Source: Manduca sexta (taxonomy: Eukaryota > Arthropoda > Insecta > Lepidoptera > Sphingidae). From it: a DNA stretch of 64,000 nt. Of this stretch, positions 19,593 to 34,500 are shown piece by piece. The translations under genes were made by a program, and so were the position numbers. Numbering within the stretch: position 1 is the stretch's first letter; every line of letters starts with the position of its first letter. The DNA is taken from assembly GCF_014839805.1 (NCBI RefSeq), contig NC_051123.1:9778727-9842726 (forward strand), read 5' to 3'. The notes under the pieces are model-generated. The model saw nothing but the letters and a program-made list of their open reading frames with translations. It made no database searches and was not told where the DNA came from.

Positions 19593-22500
19593 CTGTAAAA
19601 ATAAATTAATATATATTTTATGTTTTTAAACGACTCACTAGTGGTTTCTACGGCACGTTTCAATGAACAGTCTCAAATGCTAAGGATCAATCTCAGGACT
19701 AAACTAATCAATATAAATCTTGTCTTACTTCTTATCTTTTCACTAATATTATAAATGCAAATGTTTATATGTTTGTTACAACTAAACTCGGAAACAACTG
19801 AACTAAGTTGGATAAAATTTGGCACAATATAGACCATGTCATGGCTTCACCTGTAATCCATGAATAATTTGATTTCAAAGCAGACGGCGCCATGGATGGC
19901 TACAGTGATTTAGGGTTTTTGTAGCGAGACAGGATTTTAACCCCGGGCGAAGCCACATGGTCTACATAGTCATTTATAAGTATAGGTATCAAAAACTATT
20001 TTGATTAATTTCCGGTATGGATCTGAAGATAGTAGTAAACTACTATAAAAATAAATATATAAAATAAAAAAACGTTATTATTCCTTGCATTATTAAAGAC
20101 TATTTTATTGCTAATAGGCGTGATATTCGTTAGTAAAACTTAAATTAATTGTTAATTTTGGTAGATTTTTTTTAATGCAAGAACCCCTCTATTGGATAAA
20201 GGCCTCTTCCAATGACTCCCATGTTTTTTTTGCTACTAATTTGGGCCGGCTATTTTTTTGATCTCTAAGCTATCTTCGAGATAAAAAAAACTACTATTAA
20301 TCCTGTTCTCCGTAGTTTATTAGAGTCGTAAATCTATTCCTATCAAAATAAGAAATGTACTCACAGGTTCTCCTAGAGATCCCATACGATGCCTGGTTTC
20401 CCTTGTTGGTCTACTTGTCGGCTCGGTGAAACAAGTTTCCAGGGACCTTTGCGATGGGTCGCTGATGGATTGCGACAGCAGATGAGTCGTGGATGAAGAG
20501 TTTGAGTCTTCAACGTTTGAGAACTCGTCTGGGCTATCGTCGCGCTGTGGAGTGTCGGATTCCTTAAAACAAAACATCAGTGGTTGGAGGGAACTGGGTA
20601 TTTTTTTATTGCTTTGAATGACGAGACGAGCTTGCCGTTCGCCTGATGGTAAGCGATACGACCGCCTATTAACAGTAGAAACACCATTCAACAGCTTGAA
20701 TTACAAAGAATTGTTTGGTATTCCACTGCGCTCGCTATCCTGGGACGTGAGGTGTTAAGTCTTATTATGTTCAGTAGTTGCACTGGTTACAATGTTCTTC
20801 AAGCACAACAGTGACTACACACTGCTGCTTGTTAGCCGATCATCCCTTGTTAGCCGATATCATATTATTAGGACTATTTTGTACAACGGGCATTCCGGCC
20901 TGGACCGTATTTTTTTAGATTTCGTTCTCAAGAATTAACTTTTTCGTAATTAGCGTTTGATATATTTATATTCAAATATTGATTGCTGTTAAAAGATACG
21001 AACCTCTTCCAATTCACGTAACGTGCTTGGATAGAGATGACGTCTCGCTTCTTCGCGTTCCCTTTTCTCCAGTTCGTCGGCGAGCATCATTACTTCCCAG
21101 TCGCCACCACTTCCAGGTAATGCTACGACAATTGATTGATTCATAAATTAATACCATATTTCGAAATATTTAGAAAATAATTGTATAAGTTTAAGGTGCT
21201 TTCAAGCTCTATTGTTCTCTCTGTATATAATTTTCAGCTTTAAGCAATTGCGTTATTTGAAATGTAGCTAAAAGTATTGTTAAAATTATTAAGGTTGCAT
21301 AGGCAAACACAAAGCCTTTTTATAATATAATGTGAACGGGCAGCATAATAGTATCTATTTGAATTTTCTCTGCATGAATATGGTTAAGATTTAATTTTCT
21401 TCTGTGGTAATGAATTTTAAAACCTATTACCTCTGATAGGCGATTGGCTCCCGTGGCTAGACATGCTCGCTCGACGTCGGCGGGAAGTGTTCTCTACGAA
21501 CTCTTCGAACACCGGCGTGTGCGGCAACGATTCATCACTGCTTGATGATGTTGATGATCTAAAATATAAACATGATGCATATTGAATATATTAAGAACAA
21601 AACATTACAGCATAATAAAAATACATTTAGTTATATAGTTATATTTCCTCCAAACAACTTCCTATATTATTGCATCTTAATATAGCATGTACATTTAACG
21701 GTAAAGGAAAATGTCGTGAGGAAACCTATATACATAAGAGTTCTCAAAAAAAAAAAATGTTCAATGGTAAAGTTTGCACGTGCACTAGGCCAGCGTGATG
21801 GACGGAACCCTCTCAGTACTAGAAGAGGCCCGTGCTCGTTAGCGCGATAGTATAATACAGAACTGGTATTTTTATTCTATAATACTCACGTATCGCTCCA
21901 GCTATAGTCGCTTCCCATGTCTAAGACCACTTCGTTGCAGTTGCTAGTTGGCTTGACAACTGGTTGTCCTCGATTGTACCCGAAGAAGGAACCGAGACTG
22001 AACTTGCGATGTTGGCGTTGCCGTCCATGTTCTATAATTTTGTGCATTTAAAACGATTTTACAATTGATAATTTTTTTTTTATAAATATGTCTTTTTAGT
22101 TTTTTGTTTAGTGTCTAATAGGAAAGAAAGTCGTTAAAATAACATGTCATAATTTGAGGGGAATCAACAACTGTGTTGAAATTATATTTGATTTTTCGCA
22201 ATGCAGGTAAAAAAAAATTACCTTTACAATACTCACTCCTTTCATGCCTTCCTGTGTGATGCATCCCAGTATCAACAGACAAAGTCTTCTTGATCTTCGA
22301 CTTTGTGTTGCCGAGGTGGGAGCCGAAGAAATGGAATGGCATGCCGCGCCTGCTCGAACGTAGACTCGACTGCTCCGGGCTGAGTAAGGATCGGTCTTCA
22401 GAAGTTGTGTGTGGGGATAATGGTCTAACAATAAAATATTTACAGGGTTATACAGCAGGGAAATGCAGGATTATTCAACTAATATAAGGAGATTAAAATA

Positions 22501-25500
22501 CCTCGTTAGATCTTGCATTTCCATGCTCTCCTGGTCGCTCTGGTCCTCCCAAGACTTCCTTTGTTTCAGCTTAGCAGCCCTCTTCCTCGAATAGGTCCCA
22601 GCCTTGCCATCAAGGTTGAGATCCAGCCTTTTAGATTTACTAGCAGTCCAATCTTCTCTACTTGATTTATCTGCCCTATTGGATAATGATTCAGCGAGGC
22701 TTTGCAATTCTGAATACGATAGTTTACCTAACTCAATTCCTTCAGTCATTTCGCTTAGTTTTTCATCTGTTAGGTCTTCTGTTTCAGATGTTTCGACGAT
22801 GGCTTCTTCTTTTTCAACCATCTTTTCTTTGTCTTCTTCATCAGCACTTGCTGTGGGGGGTGAGGTTGCAAATACTGTGTCTAAGGAGTCACCCCTCTGT
22901 TGGAAAGTTAAAAATTATTTAAATAAGTTAAAATTTAGTTGAATTCGTCTTTAAAAAATCGAATCTCACCATGAAACCTTCTTCTGCACCAGAGGCATCT
23001 TCACTTCCTGAACTACCATTTTTGGTTATGCTTTGACTTATAGTAACACCGATGTCAGTGGGAGATATCTCAGTTCCGGGTTGCTGTGATGTTGGGCTAA
23101 TTCCTGATAAACCTAACCTTTCTAATTCCTGGATACGTTTTTGAAGTTGACTGATTATCTCATCGCGTTTTCTCACTTCATTTTCTAAACTATTAAACCT
23201 GCAATGAATAACAACATAAAACCCACACATTATACCTTACGAGTTAATGCCTAGAAATTATTTAGTCAATGTTTTAATCTCGTTAAGAATTACCTCTCTT
23301 GAAATTTTCCTTGTACATCGTGCAAATGGCCTTGGATTACTTGTTTTATACCTAACAAAACTTCACCAAAATATTCCTGTTCTTCCAAAGATCCTAAAAT
23401 AAAGAATATATTTACTAGTATATTAAAATCTATTGAAAACATAAAATAATGTAATATTAGAAATACCTCGTAATAATTTCCTCTGATTAGCAACTGCCGA
23501 TATTAAAGTAAGTTTCGGTTTCTCTGAAGGCACTTTTATTTCTTCAGGTCTTAAGCTTTTAAAATCATAAACGGGTTCCGTCTTTGGTTGTAAATTGCTT
23601 TCAGTTCTTATATTAGCTTCGATCTCTTGAGGTGCTACAGGATCCTCAGTAGGTCCTGTGATTTGGCTGCACGGGTCAGGTGTTGCTTCACCTACTTCTG
23701 TTGTTAATGTAGAAGATACCTGTGGTATGTTGCTAACTGTAGTTTGGGTGGTAACATCAGGCATTTGAAAAATATTACTTTGGGCATCAGCGGGGGCACT
23801 GGCAGGTGGCGAAGGCAATGTATGCCGGTGAAATGTTACACTTTTTGCGAATTTTGAATGCCTTGCAGCATATCCTTCTATAGTCGGCGCTCGAATTAAT
23901 CTCCTCAATTCGATGCTTCGTTCTGGACTTTCAGCTGGTGTAACATCTTCGGATAGTTTTTTAAGAATTGATTTCAATGTTCGCCTTTCTAGAGTTTCAT
24001 TTGATTCGTGACTACCGAGAGAGTCTATGGATTTTCGTTTATATTTCCTTTTGTCCATGGTGCTACCCTCAGAATGACTCCTCGTTAACGTATCACAAAG
24101 TAAATCTTCAGATGAACTAGTACAGTCTAGGCTAGAGCTTCGAAATTTGACAACTCTTTCTAGTTCAGCAAGTTTTTGGCGTTCGTTTAAAATTTTTAAT
24201 TTTTTCACAAACGGCAACCCGCCGTATTCTGGAGATAAGTCATCAATTGATCTATATTTCTTAACTCTAGGTAATAACATTCCTGGTGTCATTGGTTTAC
24301 TTTCAGGCGCTTTCACAACGTTCTTTTTGGGCGATAGCGTTAATAAATCTAAAGATTTCTCTTGGACGGGTTCCAAAGGGCCTGTTATAATAACCTTACC
24401 TTTATCCGACTTATCACTATCGCTACCAACTTCAACATTATTATTGTCTATTTTAACAAGTTCCGCCGTAGTTACTATAGGCACACATATATTTACAGCT
24501 GTCTCTGTTTCGCTTCCTTGCGATTCCTTATTGATATCAACATCTTTCTTCTCGTCAAGGCTAGATTTGCTTTGACTTTTTGAATCTCCTAGTATAGCTG
24601 CCTTCTTAAGTTTAGACCATGGCTTTTTACTTTTTAAATCTTCTTTACTTTCTGTTGTTTGTAATGGTGTTATTTCGATAGCAGCCTTTTCAACCGATGG
24701 CGCTTTATTTTTTTCTGCAGATGTATCACTATCTTTTCCACTTTGTAATAATTTTAATTTGTCTCTAAATGTTGAGCCAACTGCCTTCGCCGGTGATTTT
24801 ATTTTACTTACAACGGAATGTGGAATAGATATCATATTGCTTTCTGTTTTTGGTGTAGGTTCTACAACTGCAGCTGGCTTTTCACTGATATCTTTGTTAA
24901 GTGGCTGACACACAGCGGTACCATCACTTTGGACTTGTAATATTTTATCCTTGAAACTAACTTTTGGTCGCGATGCGCCATCGCTGGATCCTGACGAGTT
25001 TTTCCTAGACATTTTTGCGGTAGGACTTTGAAGTTTTCCCGGAGAACTTGATTCAGAACCTTTTCTGATCGGGCTTAAAGTTTTAATTGTTGGGCTTAGA
25101 GGGCTTTTTATAGAACTGGGGCTAATCGTGTCCGAACTGGAAGGTTGATTGCTGGTCATTGGGGTTAGTTGATTTTTCTCTCGTTCTTCTTTAGCTTTTA
25201 GGAGCATTAATCGTTGGATTAAAGGCAGGCCAGCCCCTATGACTTCTGGTTCGCTGTCGGGTGCAGCACTAGTCGAAGGTGTTGGCTGAGCTGTTAGTGA
25301 TACCACTGAAGATGTCGAATGTCTTTGTTTTGCTACTTTTTCTTCACGATCCTGGAAAAAAGTACGGTAAATAGGTTATAAATTAAATATCTGGTTTCAG
25401 AAGCATTTTAAACCATGCAATATTTTCGCAAATAATAATAGTTACCTGTTTTTCCTTAAGTAGCTTCAATCTTGAGAGCAGCGGTAAACCTGCCCCGATA

Positions 25501-28500
25501 GGTGATATGCATTTTTCACCATCTTTGCTACCAGATGTTGTTTCACCGTTATCCTGAAATAAAACAATTACTTATAATGTGTACGTAATGGGTTTTAAAC
25601 AAGTTTTTTTTTAATTTAATTAAATGTGTCTAATTCTAATTATAATATTAATAAATACTTATAATTTTTGTTTTGAGCAAGAAGTCCTTTTTAGTGTCAC
25701 TTTCATAAAATAAAATACGTCATGCAAATCATTTTCCTCTTACAATATTGCTTCTATCTATATCTCTTACATCATGATGTCCATGGTGCTGAGAGTCATC
25801 GCTCTCGACTCGTGGCATTCTTCTCAGCACTTTGCCATCAGTGGTTGTTCTTTCTGCCCCAGCGAGTGCTTGTAATTCCAAAGATTCCCCTGAACGACGA
25901 GCTCCTCTTGATCTGCTTCGGATGGCATTGCGGATACCCTGCAAAGGAATAATCTTGAACTAAATTAATAAATAATGTACATATTTTATAAAAAGTTTTT
26001 ATAAAAAAATGGATTTCCTCCTTTGATAGTTGCTACATTATATTCTGGGAATCAGTCTTGAGTTCTTGCAGTTAGCTTATGTTTTTTTTTTCGAAATTGC
26101 TTAGTACTAATTTGATTAGATGTCAAAGGCTAGTTTCCAATATAAGGCCGAAATACTCAATAATAGCATTAGTTTTAACTCCACCTACATCTTCTGTAAT
26201 AATATACAAGTAATGTCCCATTATCCCTCAAATAACTTACATAATACAACTTAAATTACCTTTACATCACTGCGTAGTTTGTGAACTATCCTCTTTGATG
26301 CGCTGTCGTCTCCGGCCATTTTGTCCGGGCTAGTTTCACCTGGAATTGACATGTCATTTGTGAAGTTATATATACATTATTATGATCCTTAATCGCGTAA
26401 ACATAATATTCTATATTTCAAAGGTATGTAGGATTGCTAATTCGTATAAGGCTAGTGTGGTGGACTAAGGCCTATACTCTTTCAGTAGAGGAAGACTGTC
26501 CGCAGCAGTGGGACAAAATATAATACAGGGTCGTATAATAAAATATAGGTAATATATTATTGCGTTTTATTATTTGGCTGCTTATTAAGCTACAATCCAC
26601 TTAAATAAAGATGGTAGTTATTATTTAGTTTTTAGCTAACCTTTAGCACATTTCCGCGACATGTTTTTTGCTTCTTGCAAACGCTTTCTTCCCAACGTTT
26701 GTAGTATTTCTTGGGCTTCCGGATAGTCTTTCATGGCTGCCAACACATCTTCTCTTGATAACGAGAATAGTTCTGAATATCCTACTGAACGTACATCTGC
26801 TGTTCGCCTGAAGAAGAAAATGTTATCATAATAAGCATTAATAACATCTATAATAAGTTGTATCAAGATTATAATCCTGATTTGAAAAGTAATACAATGT
26901 ATAGATATTCCAAATTTGGTATTTGTTCAATACGTACAATATTTAAAAAGTATATTTGCAGTCTCAATAGGTTTTTAAAGACATTAATAAATTATAATTC
27001 GGATGAAATCTAGAATTCTGCTGGGTACCTAATATATATTCTGATGTAATTTGATTCTAATTTAACAGGAAAATGTATTTGATCTCTAAAATCATAGCAA
27101 GAAACGATAAGGATCCTGCACAAATATTGTGTAACACATAATACATAAGTATTGTGTTCATACTTATTAAGCCCGTCGAGGTTCAGTATGCCTATTTCGC
27201 CGAAGAAGTCCCCCGCCTTCATGGTTGTTAGCACGCGTCCGGTCTCAGAGATGACTTCTAATATTCCGTCTGCTATTATGAACATTTCTCGTGCCACTTC
27301 ACCTGTGAGAATGTTAATTATTCACTACAATGATTCGTTCAGAAATAACATGCTTTAAGAAGGCAATTACGATTAGTGTTGGTAAGTATATATTAGAGCA
27401 AGATTCCAGAGTCCCCAGACTTCATTTATTTTCTCAGAAATAAAATCTTTGAAATAACGTTGTGTTAGTATATACTATAAGTTACGTTATTTTATATATT
27501 TTATTTTTGAGAAAATAAATAAGGTCTGGGGGCTTTGGGATCTTGGACTATACGTCTGTTTCAGTGGCGACGGATGAACTTTTCTGAAAGGGAATAAAAC
27601 ACGACTTTTAATTAATAATGTGCATAAATGTGGTCTGCAAATCGTTGTAATGATAATTAGATTTTACATCAATTACAACAGGGAATCCGGCAGGAGCTGT
27701 ATGGCCCCTTCGCTACTTGTTTGTTTGTATGCGATGTTTTCAGACAGCATTTTTCCGATTGAAAAATGAAAATGAAAAATATTTGTATTTAACACAAAAG
27801 ATCTTATACGTAACGAATATACAAAGTATGAAATTTTACAGTAATGTACGAAATTAATCAATGTACTTTGACTTTGACAACGGTCCCCACATTAGGCAAG
27901 CCTGTATCGTGGGGTTCCAAATTAAATATTAAAATAATAATTAAATATTATATGAGTTCCGTAATATTTATATTGTATTCTTTATACTAAGTATCAGCCC
28001 GGAGTCTGGAATTTATTCTAGAATGGCGATATGCTATCCCCTATCATATGGGACGGAATACGAACGGCGGATAGTGGGTGCACCAATTGCGCCTCTGTCC
28101 TCCCCTTTGGGGATTCAAGAAGTGTGTGTGTATAATTTTTTTAAAACATATAAAAAGATTTAATGATTTTTATTGGCAATCCACACTTAAATCATCATAA
28201 AGTGTTAATATTTTTTATAAATAATATAAAATATACATATGAATCGAAGTTATGTAAGCTTGCATTTACCTCTTAAAGCCTTCAAAATAAGTACAGATCT
28301 AATTTGGTACATAGGATTAGAATAATATATCTTACCTTTTCTACAAATTGAATCTCCAGGAGTGAAGATATAAGCTTTCATTTTGAGTACAAGGTCGTGG
28401 AGAAACTCTGGTTGGCATTCTTGAAATATTGTGACCTACGAAAAAAACATTTCGGTCATTAGAATTTTAACCGAAAGGTCAATGAAATAAAGTTTAATAT

Positions 28501-31500
28501 TGAATAGACAATTATAATTTTGGTTCTGATCCTAATTTATAGACATAATGATAGTACGTAACAGGAAATAATGCTTAAAGAAAATGAGTTTATAATATAA
28601 CCAGTCTTGTTTGAAAAGTATAACAATATATATATTTATCGATTTAGTCTAAATTATAATTGTATTTGGTATTAATCCAGAAATTGTAAAGATATTTTAT
28701 ATAATTTAATTCGTTAATAAAATATCCTAAAACTAATTTAAAAAAGGTATTACGATATTATTTAGAAAATCTTACTTTTTTCAATACACTCAAATTGACG
28801 TGCAATGCAAGTTCAGTTTTGAGTTTATCAGGAAGTAAGCCCAACGCTGTGTTGATGTCTCCTCCACCTTGGATTCTACCCCTGGACCACGAGTAGTCGT
28901 ACCATCGCAGCACGCGGCGTTTCATTCCACCTGGCACCTGGAGGAAAAGATTAAGACAAGAATATGGTTTTATTTGACGTTGAATAAAATTATAAGCCGG
29001 ATTCTAGGATTGGTCAATATGATTCTCGGGTAGGTCCAGACGATTCTAGGTATGGCCGGGATGATTTAAGGATGGACCAAGAAGTTACTACGGTGAGTAT
29101 TGGCCCAAAATAAGGTGTCATCGGTAGCTTAGTAAATTCTAGTATGAATTTGATTCTCCTGAACAATTCAAGGGTGAACGAATACGATTCTAGGCCAAGC
29201 CAGTACAATTCTAGAATAGACCAATTTGATTCTCGAGTAAGCCAGGAAAATTATAAACCGCCTTTTGCCTATGTTTTAATACATATTACGATCTAGAATT
29301 ACCTTATGATGTCTCATGTAAGTCTTGGCGCCATCCAGAAGTCGTTCAAACTCTAGCCGATTGGCATTCCTGTTGGTAATGACGTTGCCCACTTGGCCCA
29401 CTATTGTGGCGAAAATGAACACGCCTATCAAGTAGCTGACTATCGTGAATATGTATCTGGAAAAGGTAAATTAGTTACGAGTAAAACAAAATGGCGGAAT
29501 GATCGTATTTTTAAACGTAATTTGTGTGAACGGATCGATTTTTGTATTTGTAATTTTTTTTTATTGTGGTATGTTGGTTTCGAATTTTAAATCTATATTC
29601 GGCTTTTGTCTTTTATATACCTTCTTAGTGTTGTAGGTTTAATGAAAGATTTTTTTGGGAACATTGCATTTTATACAGTTTGATTGGTTGAATAAATAAC
29701 TAATAATATTATTAAATAATACTTCGGTACTAATTGTTACTCGGAGTAGTTAATAAAAACGAATGTAACAAACTGCAAAATCAATAAGAAAGAGGAAAGC
29801 GGGAAAAATATTTAATTATTTAAGTAAATAACACGGTGCTAAGATTTTGAAAGAAAACTGAGTACTGGTTATAAAAAAAAATCTTTATCCAACCAATCAC
29901 CTTGCATATAAAAATAAACCTTGAAAGCTTAAACAGTAAAAGCCAAAATTAAAATTACAAATAAGAAACAATACAAAAAAGTGCAAAGTTTTCGAACAGT
30001 TGCAATCTTACGCATCAACCCAAAAAGCGAACAAAAAATCACTAGCGGCATATAAAATGGCGGTTTCAAACAAGTGAAGGCTGTTCGAAAACTTTATGTA
30101 ACTCCGATTCGACATCGTAAATAAAAAAACAAATAAAAATGAAAAAAACAATTTATGGTAAAACCGATCGTCCACTGTCCCACGTGGCGTAGTGAAATAA
30201 TAAAATAATCGAAACCATATTAGCCTTTGTATAGCGTTTGAAATTGAATAGCTGAATGTTTTGTTTTGCTGGTAATGTCGGAACTTTAGTTCAATTTCGT
30301 GAACATAATGAAGTTTTCGGCTACGTACAGTGGGACAGCCGGTAGACGAGGAGCACAAAGGAAACTAGTCACATTTATTTTCGTTGTTACCCAAACTTTG
30401 TCGCTGCGAAGCGAACAGCCTCCAAATTTCTGCCGCCGCCATTTTATTTTTTTATTACACTCCACAACTGGCTGTTTTCCTCAAACACAGTGTTTTTATG
30501 TTATGAGATAAAATGTATAAAAAACATTTTTTAAACTTTGATCATTTACATTCTAGTTATGTGTAATTTTACTCTAAAATAAGTGCCAGTTACAAATAAT
30601 TATGGGCAATATAGTTTGCTTTGAAAAGTGCACAATAACGTATACTAAATTATGAATGTAAAATCAAAGCAACAGTCAATTTCATATTTATTTAAGCAAT
30701 GCTTTTTTATGTTCTACGCGATGTATCGTCAAAATGTGTTTAAAGAAAACAACCCACACAGTTAGGCAAAGGAAACACAATCGTAAATCCTTTAAATGTA
30801 CGGAGGCCTGCGATTGGTCAGATCATAATAATATCGTTATAATTTAAGACTTATCTAATAGGGTTATTTGTTTAGTTCGCATTTGCATAAAAACTTTGTT
30901 ATTCTGGTAGTGTTGGCTTGGTTTCACACACTTATTTACCGTATACTACACAGCATGAAAATCAGTCAGTAGATATAAAAAAATCCGCTTTGGTTACATG
31001 ATATTGATCAAGATATCTCGAAACGCAGACCATATTTTATTAGTAAATTTCATTCACATTTTACAACGTGCGTTCCGAATTCTCAAGAAATGTTGAATTT
31101 CCTTGTCGTGAAATGACAATCATAATCGAACTCTCGAACGGATTTAAATGTGTTTTTAATCCCTATCGATTAAACTGGGGATAGAAAAAATATATAAGTA
31201 CTTTTTAAAAACGCTATCCATATATATTACACTACTTAAGAATGGACTTTCCTAAACCCTGATCAGCGACGATATTCTTAAGATTAGCTCCAAAAATCTG
31301 TTTAATATTGTAATACCTATTTAACACTTACTGGTGAGTATTAAAAAAGAATAAGCCTATTGAACAACGAACATAGCTTTAGAAAACACAATACATTTCA
31401 TAGAACTATGTTTGAAGGCTACTTAAATGTACAGATAGAAAAACACTGGCCACTATTACCAGAAAAAACAAGGACACTAAAAAATAAGTTGTCATTAACA

Positions 31501-34500
31501 ACGATTTTGTCCAAACTATAAAAAAAAGCATTATAATTTCATATGCTATTAAGTAATTGGCAGGATACCATTAGAATGGTATTACAACTTAAAGTTACAG
31601 CTTGTAATTCAGACAGTTTCAAACTAGGTGCTAGTAGTGTCAGAATTTTAAAGTACCTTCCAGATTTCAATTACTCCGCCGCGCGGGAACATTTAAAATT
31701 GATGAGATTATTAGTACCCAGATGAATTTTGTGAGACTTGGACAAATTGATATCATGTTTTGACTTTGTTTTATCACTACAATTTAATTTTGTGAGGAAA
31801 TATATTTTGTCTTAACAATTTTCCTTATATACTAGTATATCACAATCAGTAAGGGAAAGAACGAAATGTAAACAAAATGTTTTCTTGGAAGGATGAATAA
31901 TTATAAGCATTGGATCTTTTTTATACGGGCACAGTAAATAACCCCACTACTCCTGATGGTAAATTTAGTGGGGTCCAATAGAATGTCGACTGGCGAGGGA
32001 TGATTATTCCACGACAGTCGACACCATTATGCCTGTTGGAATCGGATATACACAGGTTAATCTCGGAACGTGACACACTTATGTGGGCAACTATGTTTTA
32101 ATACCTTGTGTACGGTGGTCGCTATCCGGGCGGATATAAAATATATCCTACCACCAGTAAAGATGTGGCTTAGAGTAATGTGGTTTGAACATGATGTACA
32201 AAATCTGTCATTCACTAGCGCCATTCCAAATAAAAAAGTGGAGCCATGGTGATAAGACATTGTGGAGGTTTTCACATCACCATACTAGAAAAAAATACAT
32301 TCTTCTACAATAGAGTCGGTTCTTACTTGCGTAATTACCTTGAAGTGCACTTTAATCATAATATAAATAAATACATCATCCAATACTCGTTACTCAGTTC
32401 AGGGGATTATCCAAGAAGCCTTAGATTAAATGCGATTTACTTTCATCTTAAGTGTTTTGAGGTGAAAGTGGCTGTTTTCAAAGGAAATTTTAAATGAAGA
32501 CATTATCTGAACAGCTCGGTTTATGAAGCCTCGCTTGTGAAGGTTTATATGTTAAAGGGATCATCTTAAGATCTACATTATTTTTCTTTTTGAACATAAT
32601 TAGCGTGTTTTTTAGTGTATACTTGAATGAATTATATTTTAGTTGAAGATTATGTTTGTTATGTATAGAAAAAAATGTTGTTTAATATATCTGTGATGAT
32701 ACGGTCAAGCCCGATTGTAAGCAACTTGGCTTTTAGTAAACAACGGTTATATCACCTAGAATTTTGAATCACAAAGAAATAGCACATCGTAGCAACTTCA
32801 CTTAATAAAGATATTTTTTCCCACACTATTTGCCTTTATTCCACTTCATTGTCTTTCTTCGTAATAAAAAATGCAATGAGCAATCCATTACGGTTTCAGT
32901 GTCAAGTATATAGAGTCGGAAAAACACTGACCTTGTTTCCTCTTATTTGAAAAATAAGGAAACATTTCCAAAGCCGGAAAAGTGATAGCGGTATTAAATA
33001 TAACGAAGTCCACTTAACTTTCCAAATGAGACGAAACATTTAATGTATATTTAAGTTGCGATGCTAAAAGTTAGCCGTTCCAAATTTGAAATTTTGAATT
33101 GACGGCGAATTCCACGAATTGACGTTAACGATTGTCTATGGTAATGAAACCTGTCGTGCACAACTGGCGACTGTGAAGTATCGTATTCGTAGAGGGTGGA
33201 AACAACAAACTAGAGACTATCGGGAAATACGACGTGTAACGGAAACGTTAGTGGATCTGTGTTTAGATTCAAATATGTACAGGCGTTGATTGTGTAGAGT
33301 ATATTCAGTTTGTCTCAGTACTAATTTTCAAGCAATTAAGTGATGGTATAGGACATAATGACCTGATACAGCAGTATTGAAGTAATTTTCGCAGGGTCTA
33401 ATCTAGGGGTAGATTGATGCCGGTGGTATCACCGGCGAAGGGACGCTAATGTGGTCAAGAATGAGCTGATCCATGGCCAACGAGATGGTGAAGCAAAAAA
33501 ATATTCATTTATTTATTTGTTTAGGATTCCAAACTGAGTTTACAATGATAATCACTACATAGTATAAAACAAAGTCGCTTTCTCTGTCCCTATGTGTGCT
33601 TAAATCTTTAAAACTACGCAACGGATTTTGATGCGGTTTTTTTAATAGATAGAGTGATTCAAGAGGAAGGTTTATATGTATAATAATAAAATCCATTAAA
33701 TAGTGGAGAAATACTGTTATTTTGTTATGTTATACCCGTGCGAAGCCAGAGCGGGCCGCTATGTTTTTTTATACAACGTTCACAGTTTTTCTGAAGTGTA
33801 TTTAGTATCAGCATTGCACCCGTGCGAAGCCGGGGCGGGTCGCTAGTTTACAAATGTATCACATATTCATAACAAATAAAAAATCATTGCAACTCTGATT
33901 ATATGCAACCACAACATGATAAAAATAAATGTTATCTAAAGAATCTTACATAAACACATCTTTACGTGAAATGGTATCGCAGCAATAAATTATTTATTTA
34001 GATTTCTGTAAGATCAAAAACTCGCAATGTGTTCTATAAAACCTACATTTATGGAAAAAGAAAGCTGTCACCGCCAAAATGGAAACGAAAAACATGTTTA
34101 CGGCATTCGGTGCGCGGTGTTTTTTTGTAATTACATTTTGATAAAAGAATTTTTGTGTTTTGTGTCGTATAACAACGAAGTTAATTAATTTTGATGGAGA
34201 AGACTCATCATTTTTTATACCGTAATTCCTTGTTTAATTAGAGTCTGATGAAATTTGTGTGTACTCAGCTTTATATAAAACAATTTTAAATTTCAGCCCA
34301 AAAACGGGTATGTAAAATTATTAAGTATTTCACAAAATGTATAAAGCTAAGATGGCATCCTTAGTCATTTCTACCCGTAATCTAATAAATCCATAAGATT
34401 ATATTGATACTTCCAAACAATATTATACGTTTACAACCAATCCTTTACAATGAAAAATAGCAACAATCTTTTTGCTTCTAAACTTTCTGACGAAACTTTC

